Shown: positions 16,399-26,017, counted from the stretch's first letter. The stretch is DNA of 64,000 nt from Alistipes sp. (GCA_017474235.1 JAFVIB010000002.1:1-64000), one strand, 5' to 3'. Program-made: numbers and translations. The notes: a model not told the origin generated them from the letters alone.

Positions 16399-16513
16399 AT
16401 CGGCTTATCAGACTTATTTTCACGGTAAATAATTTGTTGTCAAAAGTCGTGGGATGTACCGCAGATTGCGGCTTTTCACAGCAAATTCTCTGTCGCATAT
16501 ATTAGTATATAAC

Positions 16514-16545
16514 AACAAAAAAACGGATAACCGAAGTTATCCGTT
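16514..16545 (-). terminator. Terminator of the initiator tRNA gene
   Basis: On the reverse strand AACGGATAAC-TTCG-GTTATCCGTT (16522-16545) followed by a run of T; classical intrinsic terminator a few nt after the tRNA 3' end. Confidence 0.85.
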
Positions 16546-16549
16546 AAGG

Positions 16550-16623
<74 letters not shown>

Positions 16624-16723
16624 ATGTATCTTGATTTGCCGAAGCGAAATCTCTCGTTTGCAGGTGCAAAGATAGTGCAAATTTTTATATCTGCAAAATT
16701 TTCAAACAAAATATTTTTATTTG

Positions 16724-16834
16724 CTTAATTGTCCTCCCTACGCTTTGCTGTCCTCCTCGTACTTTGCTGTCCTCTTCGTGCTTTGCTGCCCCCGTGCTTG
16801 TTTGCCTGCCCCCGTGCTTAGTTGCCCGCCTCGC
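16724..16834. repeat. Degenerate ~19-bp tandem repeat across the recQ stop
   Basis: Six units of 16-20 bp (consensus CTTTGCTGTCCTCCTCGTG on the plus strand) at 16724, 16743, 16762, 16781, 16797 and 16817. The last unit contains the recQ stop codon. In the recQ frame the repeats stay open for 30 codons beyond that stop, rich in Arg, Lys, Gly and Gln, and end at another TAA inside the first unit (93 bp = 31 codons away). Confidence 0.7.
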
Positions 16835-19007
16835 AGAGGAACTTGATGCGTACCAAGCGAATCTCCTCCTCGGTATATTCGTCGCCAAGCTCTTCAAATG
16901 CCTCGGAGAGGGAGTCTGACTCGGCATCCTCCTTAAAGTAGAGGAAGATGTCGTCAATCTTATCCTCGTCCATATAGTTTTCGAGGAAGTAGTTGATATT
17001 CAGACGGGTACCGGAGTTTACAATAGCCTCTATCTCGGTCAGCAGTTCATCAAAAGAGAGACTCTTTGCGCGAGCGATATCCTCAAAATCCATCTGACGG
17101 TCGATAGATTGGATGATGAAAATCTTATTGCTCGCCTTATTTGCTACGCTCTTTACGACCATATCCTGAGGGCGGATAATCTCCTTCTCCTCGACATAAG
17201 CCTTAATGAGGGCGATAAACTCCTCGCCAAACTTCTTAGCCTTACCTGCGCCTACGCCCGAGATATTTTGCATCTCCTCAATGGTAATAGGGTAGTGGAT
17301 AGCCATATCGGCAAGTGACGGGTCTTGGAAGATGACATACGGTGGCAGGTCGTGCTTCTTTGCCACCTGCTTGCGCAAATCTTTGAGCATTGCATAGAGC
17401 TCCTCATCGGCTGCACCACCGTGTGTCGGAGCTACGCTCTTGCTCTCCTCCTCGTCATAATCGCGGTCCTCGGCAATACGCACAACGGTTGGGCTGTCGA
17501 TAAACTTCTTACCCGCATCGGTTATGGAGATAAGACCGTAATTCTCGATATTTTTATCTATCAGACCCATAATAAGACCCTGACGGATAACGGCACTCCA
17601 GAAACTATTGCTCTTCTCTGCACCGATGCCGAAATACTTACTATTGTTATGTCCGTAGCTCTTGATAATGGCAGTAGTCTTACCGAGCAACAGAGCTATG
17701 AGGTGGTCAATCTTAAACTTATCGCCAATACTTTGCAGAGCCTCAAGGGCAGTGACAAGCTCCTCGGTAGCATTTGTGCGAGGGCGCGGATTGCAGCAGT
17801 TGTCGCAGTTACCGCAATTCTCCTCTGTATATTCCTCGCCAAAGTAGTGGAGCAGAGTTCTGCGGCGGCACATACTGCTCTCGGCATAAGACTGCGTTTC
17901 GAGTAACAGCAGCTTACCAATCTCCTGCTCTGCCACAGGCTTACCCTGCATAAACTTCTCCAGCTTCTGTATATCCTTATAATTGTAGAAGGTAAGGCAG
18001 AAACCTTCGCCACCGTCACGACCTGCACGACCGGTCTCCTGATAGTAACCCTCGAGCGACTTAGGAATGTCGTAGTGAATTACAAAACGCACATCGGGCT
18101 TGTCGATACCCATACCGAAGGCGATGGTTGCAACAATTACATCTGCACCCTCCTTAAGGAAAGCATCTTGATTATCGGCTCTTGTCTGCGCATCCATTCC
18201 TGCGTGGTAAGGCAGAGCCTTAATGCCATTTGCAACAAGCAACTCGGCAAGCTCCTCTACCTTCTTTCGGCTCAGACAGTATATAATTCCGCTCTTGCCC
18301 TCATTCTGCTTGATAAAGCGGATAATATCGCGGTCAGGGTCATTCTTCGGGCGCAACTCATAGTAGAGATTAGGGCGGTTGAATGAACTCTTGAATACCG
18401 TAGCGTCAGTCATGCCGAGGTTCTTCTGAATGTCCATCTGAACCTTCGGAGTGGCGGTTGCTGTAAGGGTAATCAGCGGAGCCTGACCAATATCGTTGAT
18501 AATAGGTCTGATACGGCGATACTCGGGACGGAAGTCGTGTCCCCACTCGGAGATACAGTGTGCCTCGTCAATGGCGTAGAAAGATATCTTTATCTTATGC
18601 AGGAAGGCGATATTGTCCTCCTTGGTAAGAGACTCCGGTGCAAAATAGAGCAGCTTGGTCTTGCCGGCAAGCACATCCTCACGCACCTGCTGCACTGCAT
18701 TTTTTGTCAGTGAGGAGTTGAGGAAGTGGGCAATGCCCGGGTTGTCGGAGAATGTGCGCATAGCATCGACCTGATTCTTCATCAGTGCGATAAGTGGAGA
18801 TATGATAATCGCCACGCCATCCATCATCAGTGCGGGGAGCTGATAGCAGAGTGACTTGCCACCACCTGTAGGCATAAGTACGAATGTATCGCGACCGGAG
18901 AGTAGATTGAGAATTACCGCCTCTTGATTGCCCTTGAAGGAGGTAAATCCGAAGTACTCTTTGAGCTTCTGATGTATTAATTCTCTGTCGGTCAGTTGCT
19001 GCGCCAT
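16818..19007 (-). CDS. recQ: ATP-dependent DNA helicase RecQ
   Basis: 3'-5' DNA helicase of recombination and repair. 729 aa. Walker A TGGGKSLCYQLPAL near residue 46, DEAHCISEWGHDFRP (DEAH box) near 150, and motif VI QETGRAGRDG near 330 form the helicase core. The RQC zinc site is CRRRTLLHYFGEEY..CGNCDNCC (~378-407), followed by a winged helix. A HRDC domain lies at ~530-610 (NISGVGAGKAKKFGEEF). A further acidic C-terminal extension (~100 aa) is typical of Bacteroidetes RecQ. A degenerate tandem repeat spans the stop codon. Confidence 0.94.
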   Translation of the reverse strand: MAQQLTDRELIHQKLKEYFGFTSFKGNQEAVILNLLSGRDTFVLMPTGGGKSLCYQLPALMMDGVAIIISPLIALMKNQVDAMRTFSDNPGIAHFLNSSLTKNAVQQVREDVLAGKTKLLYFAPESLTKEDNIAFLHKIKISFYAIDEAHCISEWGHDFRPEYRRIRPIINDIGQAPLITLTATATPKVQMDIQKNLGMTDATVFKSSFNRPNLYYELRPKNDPDRDIIRFIKQNEGKSGIIYCLSRKKVEELAELLVANGIKALPYHAGMDAQTRADNQDAFLKEGADVIVATIAFGMGIDKPDVRFVIHYDIPKSLEGYYQETGRAGRDGGEGFCLTFYNYKDIQKLEKFMQGKPVAEQEIGKLLLLETQSYAESSMCRRRTLLHYFGEEYTEENCGNCDNCCNPRPRTNATEELVTALEALQSIGDKFKIDHLIALLLGKTTAIIKSYGHNNSKYFGIGAEKSNSFWSAVIRQGLIMGLIDKNIENYGLISITDAGKKFIDSPTVVRIAEDRDYDEEESKSVAPTHGGAADEELYAMLKDLRKQVAKKHDLPPYVIFQDPSLADMAIHYPITIEEMQNISGVGAGKAKKFGEEFIALIKAYVEEKEIIRPQDMVVKSVANKASNKIFIIQSIDRQMDFEDIARAKSLSFDELLTEIEAIVNSGTRLNINYFLENYMDEDKIDDIFLYFKEDAESDSLSEAFEELGDEYTEEEIRLVRIKFLCEAGN

Positions 19008-19062
19008 TGTATTACAATAAGTTAAGCTATTCTATGCTATTCCAAAAGTCGAAATTATTACT

Positions 19063-19101
19063 CAAAGATAGTGATAATTTTGAAAAAAAACTATAACTTT
19101 G
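19063..19101. promoter_or_regulatory. Divergent promoters of recQ and lptB
   Basis: Reverse-strand TATCTTTG (19063-19070) for recQ and forward TAACTTTG (19094-19101) for lptB; both fit TAnnTTTG. Confidence 0.6.
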
Positions 19102-19132
19102 TAAAAAAATTAGCTAAAAATTTTTTTCGGCT

Positions 19133-19897
19133 ATGAGATTATACACAACCGATTTGATTAAAAAATACAAGTCTCGAACAGTTGTAGATCATGTCTCTAT
19201 CGATGTTCGTCAGGGCGAAATTGTGGGTCTGCTTGGTCCTAATGGAGCCGGCAAGACCACATCTTTCTATATGATAGTGGGTCTTATCAAGCCAAATGGT
19301 GGCAGAATATTCCTCGAGCACGACGACGGAACGGTAAATGAGCTTACAAAGCTGCCGGTCTATCAGCGTGCGCAGTTGGGTGTGAGCTACTTGGCGCAGG
19401 AGGCTTCCGTGTTCCGCCGTTTGAGCGTTGAGGACAATATCCGCGCGGTGCTTGAGATAACAAACTATACAAAGGAGTATCAGCGTGACCGTTTGGAGTC
19501 GCTTATTGAGGAGTTCCGCCTGCAAAAAGTGCGCAAAAGTTACGGTAATCAGCTCTCGGGAGGCGAGCGTCGTCGTACAGAGATTGCCCGAGCTATTGCC
19601 ATAAATCCGTCATTTATTCTCCTTGATGAGCCATTCGCGGGTGTCGATCCTATTGCAGTTGAGGATATTCAGAGTATCGTTGCAACACTTAAGGAGAAGA
19701 ATATCGGTGTAATTATTACCGACCATAATGTCGATGAGACTCTTGCTATTACCGACCGTACATACCTGCTCTATGAGGGTAAAATCCTGAAGACCGGTAC
19801 TGCAGAGGAGCTTGCTGCCGATGAGATGGTACGCCGAGTATATCTTGGACAAAATTTCGTGTTGAAAGAGAATCACAGATTTGTGCAGGAAGAGTAG
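19133..19897 (+). CDS. lptB: LPS export ABC transporter ATPase LptB
   Basis: Cytoplasmic ATPase that powers extraction of lipopolysaccharide from the inner membrane through LptFG. 254 aa. Walker [10 protein letters not shown] (~35-43), signature LSGGERRR (~142-149) and Walker [14 protein letters not shown] (~161-173). The tail [11 protein letters not shown] is the characteristic end of LptB proteins. Compared with E. coli LptB it has an insert after strand 3 ([17 protein letters not shown]). No lptFG or lptC is adjacent. Confidence 0.92.
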   Translation: MRLYTTDLIKKYKSRTVVDHVSIDVRQGEIVGLLGPNGAGKTTSFYMIVGLIKPNGGRIFLEHDDGTVNELTKLPVYQRAQLGVSYLAQEASVFRRLSVEDNIRAVLEITNYTKEYQRDRLESLIEEFRLQKVRKSYGNQLSGGERRRTEIARAIAINPSFILLDEPFAGVDPIAVEDIQSIVATLKEKNIGVIITDHNVDETLAITDRTYLLYEGKILKTGTAEELAADEMVRRVYLGQNFVLKENHRFVQEE

Positions 19898-19903
19898 TTT
19901 TAT

Positions 19904-19930
19904 TGTGATAGCCGCCATTTGCTGCCGCTA
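19904..19930. repeat. Head fragment of the structured intergenic element
   Basis: TGTGATAGCCGCCATTTGCT and the following GCCGCTA match only the first 25 bp of the elements at 4443 and 44764 (GATAGyGgCA..CTGCCGCTA). As in those copies, it starts just after a plus-strand gene stop (7 bp after lptB). Confidence 0.5.
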
Positions 19931-19986
19931 ACCTCTCTATTGCCAATGGACAGTACGATAAGTGTAAAAATAGACAAACAGCAGAT

Positions 19987-20397
19987 ATGAGAAGATTAAT
20001 AACTATATTGGCGTTATGCTTTTTGGTAACTACTGCCACTGCTGAGGAGGTAAAGGAGGTAGAGAAGTTCAAGAATATGCCTGTATCGACCGAGGCGGGT
20101 GGTCGTTTTGAGTTTATTCAGGCTCCGAGTAACTACGGGGTTGTATTCTTGTTGGATAAGTACACCGGCAGAGTTTGGGGCGATAACAGATTTTTGAAGA
20201 TAAAACTTGAAGAGATTGATGTTGAAGAGAGGGTAGAGCCGAGTGATACTACTCGGGTAAACTATCAGCTCTACATTCATGGGAATAACTATAGTGTCTG
20301 CTTTCTGCTCAATGTCCATACGGGAGAGTTGTGGAAGTTGGCGAAAAGGGGTGGTAAGAGTAGATTTGAGAGGGTGCAAATGCCTTGGAATAGATAG
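19987..20397 (+). CDS. Exported protein with an internal duplication
   Basis: 136 aa, signal peptide MRRLITILALCFLVTTATA. The mature part has two similar halves: GRFEFIQAPSNYGVVFLLDK with YTGRVWG, and VNYQLYIHGNNYSVCFLLNV with HTGELWK. Each half is a beta-hairpin-like unit ending in a GxxW motif. I do not recognise the family and can assign no function. It is first in a close run with aroA (5 bp gap), but that neighbour is cytoplasmic and biosynthetic, so the link may only be shared transcription. Confidence 0.7.
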   Translation: MRRLITILALCFLVTTATAEEVKEVEKFKNMPVSTEAGGRFEFIQAPSNYGVVFLLDKYTGRVWGDNRFLKIKLEEIDVEERVEPSDTTRVNYQLYIHGNNYSVCFLLNVHTGELWKLAKRGGKSRFERVQMPWNR

Positions 20398-20402
20398 AAA
20401 AA

Positions 20403-21653
20403 ATGGATAAATATGTCTCCAGCGGGCGCCTAAAGGGGATTGTGGCGCCACCGTGTTCAAAAAGTTATGCACAGAGGGCTTTGGCGGTCGCTCTGCTTGC
20501 AAATGGGAAGAGTGTTTTGCGAAATATGGATTTTTGCAATGACACTCTCTCTGCATTAAATTGTATCAAGATGCTCGGCGCACAGGCTGAGCGCACTGAC
20601 GAGCATACGATAGTTGTCGAGGGCGGTCTGAAGCCACGAGGCAATCTGCTTTCGGTTGGGGAGTCGGGTCTGTCGGCAAGACTCTTTACGCCTATTGCGG
20701 CACTGTGTGGTGAGCCGATTGTAATCAGTGGCGAGGGAACGCTGCTCTATCGACCTATGGATATGATGATACAGCCTCTCAGGGCGTTGGGCGTAGATGT
20801 GAGAGATGGCGGCGGAAGACTGCCTATTGAGGTGTGCGGACCGATGAAAGGTGGGCAGATTGATGTAGATGGCTCTGTATCGTCACAGTTTATTACAGGT
20901 CTGCTGTTGTCACTGCCACTTGCTGAGCAAGATACGGTGATTAATGTAAATGCGGCGGTCTCAAAGCCATATCTTGATATGACAATAGATACGGCAGAGA
21001 GATTTGGCGTGGCGATAGAGCATAATGACTATGAGCAGTTCTACATTGCCGGCGGTCAGAGTTATGAGGCTACGGAGTATGATGTTGAGGGCGATTGGAG
21101 TGCTGCGGCGATGTTGCTCGTTGCAGGAGCTGTTGCCGGTGAGGTGGCTGTGAAGAATATCTCAACACTCTCAAAGCAGGCAGATGTGGCTATCTGTGAT
21201 GCGCTTGTGCGAGCAGGTGCGGAGCTGACTTCGGAGAGCGATATGGTCAGTGCGGCTCACAGAGAGTTGCACGGCTTTGAGTTTGATGCTACAAATTGCC
21301 CTGACCTCTTTCCTGCACTCGCTACGCTGGCTGCAGCGGCAGAGGGCGAGAGCCGTATAAAGGGTACACACCGCCTTGAACATAAGGAGAGCAATCGCGC
21401 AGAGGCTATCCGAACAGAGTTTGGGAAACTCGGTATTGAGGTAGATTTGAGCGAGGAGGATATAATGATAATCCGTGGCGGAGCAATCCGTGGCGGAGTT
21501 GAGGTTGATAGCCACGGCGACCATCGTATGGCTATGACACTTGCCGTTGCGGGTCTGCTTAGTGATGGTGGAGTGACTATTCACGGGGCAGAGTCGGTGG
21601 CAAAGAGCTATCCTGACTTTTTTGAGACACTTCAAATGCTGAGAGATGAATAA
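20403..21653 (+). CDS. aroA: 3-phosphoshikimate 1-carboxyvinyltransferase (EPSP synthase)
   Basis: Sixth step of the shikimate pathway: joins phosphoenolpyruvate to shikimate-3-phosphate. 416 aa. The N terminus carries the Lys-Ser substrate motif (CSKSYAQRALAVALLANGKS), followed by SGLSARLFTPIAAL and, in the second half, SSQFITGLLLSLPLA. The EPSP signature HRLEHKESNRAEAI is at ~325 and DHRMAMTLAVAGLL near the end. It overlaps aroC by 8 bp, so two consecutive shikimate steps are made together. Confidence 0.94.
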   Translation: MDKYVSSGRLKGIVAPPCSKSYAQRALAVALLANGKSVLRNMDFCNDTLSALNCIKMLGAQAERTDEHTIVVEGGLKPRGNLLSVGESGLSARLFTPIAALCGEPIVISGEGTLLYRPMDMMIQPLRALGVDVRDGGGRLPIEVCGPMKGGQIDVDGSVSSQFITGLLLSLPLAEQDTVINVNAAVSKPYLDMTIDTAERFGVAIEHNDYEQFYIAGGQSYEATEYDVEGDWSAAAMLLVAGAVAGEVAVKNISTLSKQADVAICDALVRAGAELTSESDMVSAAHRELHGFEFDATNCPDLFPALATLAAAAEGESRIKGTHRLEHKESNRAEAIRTEFGKLGIEVDLSEEDIMIIRGGAIRGGVEVDSHGDHRMAMTLAVAGLLSDGGVTIHGAESVAKSYPDFFETLQMLRDE

Positions 21654-22626
21654 TAGCTTTGGGAATAACTTCAGAATAGAGATATATGGCGGCTCACATA
21701 CCGAGTCGCTGGGCGTTATAATCTCAGGAGTGCCGGCAGGTATAGCCCTTGCAGAGAGTGACTTTGAGGCAGACTTGTCGCGTCGTCGCTCAGGCGCAAA
21801 GGGGACAACACCTCGTCGTGAGGGCGATGTGCCGCATATTGTAAGTGGCGTTGAGTGTGGTACGACTACGGGCGAGAAGATAGAGATTGTGTTCTATAAC
21901 GAGAATACCCGCTCGGGCGACTATGAGCGTCTTAGAAACCACCCGCGACCTTCGCACGCAGACCTTACAGCCCGCCATAAGTTTGGCGATGAGTTTGATT
22001 TGCGCGGTGGCGGTATCTTTTCGGGAAGAATGACACTGCTGCTTGTTGCAGCGGGCGTTGTGGCAAAAAAGATAACTGCACACGCTCAATATACAAGCCG
22101 AATTGTAGAGATTGGCGGTTGTAGAGAGGTTGAGCAGTTTGATAGTGTTGTGGCGGCAGCGCAGCGAGATGGCGACTCTGTAGGTGGAGTTATCGAGTGT
22201 CAGATAAAGGGTGCCGGCAGGGATTTGGGTGAGCCATTTTTTGACTCTGTGGAGAGCGTGGCAGCCCATCTGCTCTTCTCTGTGCCGGCAGTTAAGGGCG
22301 TAGAGTTTGGTAGTGGCTTTGCCGGTGTTGCTCTGAGAGGTAGTGAGCGCAACGACCGTATTATTGATGGCGAGGGGACTACTGCGACAAACCACGAGGG
22401 AGGAATTAATGGCGGCATTACAAATGGTAATCCGATAGTGGTGCGCGTGGCGGTAAAACCGACTCCAAGCATTGCGCAACCTCAAGAGACATACAATTTT
22501 GCCACACAGTGTGTGGAGAGCCTTACTATTGGCGGTCGTCACGATGCCTGCATAGTGCTGCGTTGTGCGGTGGTTATAGAGGCTGTTATGGCGATAGCAC
22601 TTGCAGAACTTACACTATCTCTATGA
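21646..22626 (+). CDS. aroC: Chorismate synthase
   Basis: Last step of the shikimate pathway; converts EPSP to chorismate with reduced FMN as cofactor. 326 aa, somewhat shorter than the usual ~360. Visible family segments: RIEIYGGSHTESLGVIISG at the N terminus with the catalytic His, RPSHADLTARHKFG, RGGGIFSGRMT, and near the C terminus GRHDACIVLRCAVVIEA with the second active-site region. Start codon lies inside the aroA end; the stop overlaps prmC by ATGA. Confidence 0.94.
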   Translation: MNNSFGNNFRIEIYGGSHTESLGVIISGVPAGIALAESDFEADLSRRRSGAKGTTPRREGDVPHIVSGVECGTTTGEKIEIVFYNENTRSGDYERLRNHPRPSHADLTARHKFGDEFDLRGGGIFSGRMTLLLVAAGVVAKKITAHAQYTSRIVEIGGCREVEQFDSVVAAAQRDGDSVGGVIECQIKGAGRDLGEPFFDSVESVAAHLLFSVPAVKGVEFGSGFAGVALRGSERNDRIIDGEGTTATNHEGGINGGITNGNPIVVRVAVKPTPSIAQPQETYNFATQCVESLTIGGRHDACIVLRCAVVIEAVMAIALAELTLSL

Positions 22627-23456
22627 CCGTAAGAGAGACTATACAGACCATCGAGAGGGCATTGCAACCACTCTATGACAGCTGTGAGGCTACGGCAATA
22701 GCCAGAGAGGTTGTCAGCCGAAGGTGTGGCTATACATTCTCTGAGCTTGTTGTGAATTACGATAGCGAGTGCAGTATTGATAATCTCCAAAGTATAGTAG
22801 AACAACTTGCTGCGGCACGCCCTGTTCAGTATGTTACGGGTGTGGCGGAGTTTTGCGATTTGCAGTTGAAGGTCGCAGAGGGTGTGCTTATCCCCCGTCC
22901 GGAGACGGCAGAGCTTGTGGCGCAGGTTATTGCAGATAGCAATCGGGGTGTAGAGATACTCGATGTAGGTACGGGCAGTGGCGCGATAGCTATTGCTCTG
23001 GCAAAGGGCATTGAGGGGGCTGTGGTGACTGCTGTGGATATATCTGATAGGGCTTTGGAGATTGCAGCAGAGAATTGTGCATCAAATGGGGTTGAGATTA
23101 GCCTGATAAAAGCCGATGCACTTGCAGATATGACCCATCTCGGTAAGTTCGATATTATAGTCTCCAATCCGCCATATATACCGCAGTCGGATATGGCGAG
23201 TATGCAGCGAAATGTGACCGACTATGAGCCTCATACGGCTCTGTTTGTGGCAGATAGTGATCCGCTCTGCTTCTATCGCTCTATTGCACAAAATGCGCTA
23301 TCAATGCTCAAGGCGGGCGGAAGGCTCTACTTTGAGATTTGCGAGAGGTTTGGGGCTGAGATGGTAGAGATGCTTGACGGTATGGGTTACACAGATGTTG
23401 TGGTGTCAAAAGATATCTTTGGCAAAGATAGAATGGTATGGTGCAGAAAGAGGTAA
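22623..23456 (+). CDS. prmC: Peptide chain release factor methyltransferase PrmC
   Basis: Methylates the GGQ glutamine of release factors using S-adenosylmethionine. 277 aa when started at the ATG overlapping the aroC stop (22623); the longer frame upstream only shadows aroC. N-terminal helical domain to ~75, then motif I DVGTGSGAIAIALA (~115) and the substrate-binding NPPYIPQSD (~184). It overlaps recX by 19 bp. Confidence 0.93.
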   Translation: MTVRETIQTIERALQPLYDSCEATAIAREVVSRRCGYTFSELVVNYDSECSIDNLQSIVEQLAAARPVQYVTGVAEFCDLQLKVAEGVLIPRPETAELVAQVIADSNRGVEILDVGTGSGAIAIALAKGIEGAVVTAVDISDRALEIAAENCASNGVEISLIKADALADMTHLGKFDIIVSNPPYIPQSDMASMQRNVTDYEPHTALFVADSDPLCFYRSIAQNALSMLKAGGRLYFEICERFGAEMVEMLDGMGYTDVVVSKDIFGKDRMVWCRKR

Positions 23457-23947
23457 AGCGAAAGAGTGCCGAGCAGGCTCTGCGGTTGTTGATGAATATG
23501 GCTGCGCGAGCAGAGCGCAGTTCGGGCGATGCTCTGCGACTGATGAAGAGGTGGGGTGTTGATGATAATGATGCCCAAAGAGTTCTGCAACGCCTTATTG
23601 CCGAGCGATTTATAGACGATAGCAGATATGCTGCGGCATTTGTCAGAGAGAAGATAAACTTGAGCGGCTGGGGTAGCTATAAGATAGTTGCGGCTCTGCG
23701 TCGTAAAGGTGTTGATAACAGAATAATTGAGAATGCACTCTCTCAATATGGCAGTGTAGATATGGAGGAGCGGCTGCAAGGGCTGCTTGAGAAGAAGATA
23801 AAGACGGTAAAGTATAGAGATACTTCTGATTTACGGGCAAAGTTGTTTCGTTTTGCAGCAAGTCGAGGTTATGACTATTCAACGGCTATGCAGGCGGTTG
23901 ATAGGGTTGTAAAGGGGGAGAGAGAATGCGACAATTTAGACTTCTGA
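23438..23947 (+). CDS. recX: Regulatory protein RecX
   Basis: Modulator that limits RecA filaments. 169 aa, three-helix repeat modules typical of RecX: RLLMNMAARAERSSGDALRL, VLQRLIAERFIDDSRYAAAF with the conserved FIDDxRYA core, and SGWGSYKIVAALRRKGVDNR. The start lies inside prmC; the C terminus overlaps the next gene by 22 bp. recA is not in the window. Confidence 0.88.
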   Translation: MVQKEVKRKSAEQALRLLMNMAARAERSSGDALRLMKRWGVDDNDAQRVLQRLIAERFIDDSRYAAAFVREKINLSGWGSYKIVAALRRKGVDNRIIENALSQYGSVDMEERLQGLLEKKIKTVKYRDTSDLRAKLFRFAASRGYDYSTAMQAVDRVVKGERECDNLDF

Positions 23948-25641
23948 TACTATTTGCGGCAGTGAGTTGTGCCGCTTTTGCATATAAGTATCCGATAAAA
24001 GATGTCAAGGGGTTACACTCGGCATCTTTTGCCGAGATGCGTCCTGACCACTTCCACTCGGGGGTGGATATTAAGACTGACGGTCGTCAGGGTAAACCTG
24101 TCGTGGCTGCTGCCGACGGATATATCTCGCGCGTGAGCCACTCTTGTTATGGCTATGGTCTGGCTGTGTATGTTGCCCACCCGAGTCGTGGTACGATGAC
24201 GGTCTATGGGCACTTGTCACGCTTTACAGAGCAGATAGATACACTTGTGCAGAGGTATAGATACGATAATAGGACTAACTATGCCGAGATGACATTTACA
24301 CCGGAGCAGTTTCCGGTCAAGGGTGGCGATATAATCGGCTACTCAGGTAATACGGGTAACTCTTTTGGACCACATCTGCACTATGAGCTGCGCAATAGTT
24401 CGGGAACAGAGACCTACAATATTGTGCGTCGAAAACTCTTCAGACCTAACGATAGCGTAGCTCCGCAACTGCTTCAACTGCACTATATCGAGGTTGATAC
24501 GCTTGACGGTGTGGCTGTTGAGGCTAAAGAGCGCAGCTATACGGTAAAGAGGAGCGGTAAGGGTTATACAATTCAGGGGGGCGTAAAGGTGGGCAGATGC
24601 GGCTACTTTGTCCTTGAGTGTCGTGACCGACAGAGCGATAATGCAAATAGCCGTTTCGGAGTCTATCGCGTTTTAGAGCGTGTGGATGGAGAGAAGAACT
24701 TTGAGTATCGTATGGATGGTTTTGCCTTTGCAGATACTCGTTATTGTGATGTTGTGAGCCACTATGCGATGCAGCGCAGTGCAAGGTGTGAGGTTATTGC
24801 TCTGCTTCAGCGTGATGGTGTTCCGCAGTACCTCTATAGTGCGGATGCGGGTCGAGGTGTTATCTCTGCTGCGGCAGCCGAACAGAAGAGGGTCGAGATT
24901 GCGGTTGAAGATGATTGTGGAAATATATCTACGCTCAGCTTTGATGTTGTCGGCAAGAGTGATAAACAGCTCTTTACAGCCGTAAAAGATAGCCGAGAGG
25001 TGGCTGTGGGTGCAGGGCGCGGTGTGATGCTGAAGGATTGGGGTGCGAGTGCCTATATTGGCAAGGATGCGCTGTACTATCCTCTCTATGGGAGCATCGA
25101 GAGAGTCGATGCAAAACCTCAAATAGAGGGCGTTGTGGTGCTGTCGGATAGTTACCGCGTGCTGAGTGATAAGCTGCCGATAAAGGGTCATATTACAATC
25201 TCTATGCCGGCTCAAGTGCCACTATATTTGCAGTCTAAATGCTCTATTGCTCGAAAAGATAGTCGTGGAGGTTACGGTTGTTTAGGTGGCTTCTATGCTG
25301 CCCGTGCTGTGCATACACAGAGCCGTAGCGGAGGTGAGATGGTCGTTGTTGCCGATACCCTTGCACCAAAGGTGCGTGCAAATTGGCGTTCAGGTGCAGA
25401 CTTGAGCCGAGCAAAGAGGCTCTCGTTTGAGGTAGATGATAATTTCTCGGGTATAGAGAGCTTTGAACTCTATATCGACGGCGAGTGGAAGACTCTCAAC
25501 TTCGCTCCGCTGCAATCGACTGTTTATCACACCTTCGACACCCCTTTGGCAGCGGGTAAAAAGAGTACCCACACTGTCCGAGTGCGTGTTACGGACGGCG
25601 TGGGTAATACAACTATCTTTGAGGATAGCTTCTATCGTTAG
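23926..25641 (+). CDS. Exported M23-family metallopeptidase
   Basis: Zinc endopeptidase of the LytM/lysostaphin type, expected to cut peptidoglycan cross-bridges in the periplasm. 571 aa, signal peptide residues 1-19. The M23 domain is N-terminal: His44 and Asp48 (HFHSGVD) and the HLH motif His150/His152 (GPHLHYELR) supply zinc ligands and catalytic His, so it should be active. The long C-terminal part (~180-571) is beta-rich with two Ig-like segments (for example SFEVDDNFSGIESFELYIDG) and may dock to the cell wall or outer membrane. Last gene of the aroA run, with a 1-bp gap to a convergent gene. Confidence 0.88.
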   Translation: MRQFRLLILFAAVSCAAFAYKYPIKDVKGLHSASFAEMRPDHFHSGVDIKTDGRQGKPVVAAADGYISRVSHSCYGYGLAVYVAHPSRGTMTVYGHLSRFTEQIDTLVQRYRYDNRTNYAEMTFTPEQFPVKGGDIIGYSGNTGNSFGPHLHYELRNSSGTETYNIVRRKLFRPNDSVAPQLLQLHYIEVDTLDGVAVEAKERSYTVKRSGKGYTIQGGVKVGRCGYFVLECRDRQSDNANSRFGVYRVLERVDGEKNFEYRMDGFAFADTRYCDVVSHYAMQRSARCEVIALLQRDGVPQYLYSADAGRGVISAAAAEQKRVEIAVEDDCGNISTLSFDVVGKSDKQLFTAVKDSREVAVGAGRGVMLKDWGASAYIGKDALYYPLYGSIERVDAKPQIEGVVVLSDSYRVLSDKLPIKGHITISMPAQVPLYLQSKCSIARKDSRGGYGCLGGFYAARAVHTQSRSGGEMVVVADTLAPKVRANWRSGADLSRAKRLSFEVDDNFSGIESFELYIDGEWKTLNFAPLQSTVYHTFDTPLAAGKKSTHTVRVRVTDGVGNTTIFEDSFYR

Positions 25642-25642
25642 C

Positions 25643-26017
25643 CTATAACTCTGTCTTCCATAGACCGTGCAGGTTGCAGTACTCATATACTGCAATCGGC
25701 TTTGAGGTGCAGGTGCAGATGATAGCCTCCGGCTTATCCTTCAGATTTACGCGGATACCACCATCCTCAGTCTCGACATAGATAAATGCGATATGGTGCT
25801 CAGGGAGCATTGGGTGCGGTACAGAGCCAACCTCAACCTTGATAGTTCTCTCGTCTATGCGGGTAACTACAGGGATGTGCTTCTCGCCACTCGCCTCAAC
25901 GGTATTGGGAACAAGCTCCATCATCTCCTTGCCACAGCATACTACCGATACGCCTGAATCTACTACTTTCTCTACTACATTGCCACACAAAAGGCACTTA
26001 TAAAACTTTGTTGCCAT
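25643..26017 (-). CDS. dfx: Desulfoferrodoxin (superoxide reductase)
   Basis: Reduces superoxide to hydrogen peroxide without making oxygen; a marker of anaerobes. 124 aa, two-iron class: the desulforedoxin-type rubredoxin site is Cys8, Cys11, Cys27 and Cys28, and the catalytic iron site is His47, His68, His74, Cys114 and His117 with the EKH motif at 45-47. It is the distal gene of a cluster with ferritin and thioredoxin, all on the minus strand, which suggests a joint oxidative-stress response. Confidence 0.95.
   Translation of the reverse strand: MATKFYKCLLCGNVVEKVVDSGVSVVCCGKEMMELVPNTVEASGEKHIPVVTRIDERTIKVEVGSVPHPMLPEHHIAFIYVETEDGGIRVNLKDKPEAIICTCTSKPIAVYEYCNLHGLWKTEL

Noticed and set aside
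16724..16834. Considered as a CRISPR array
   Set aside because: Units are adjacent, degenerate and without spacers; a plain tandem repeat.
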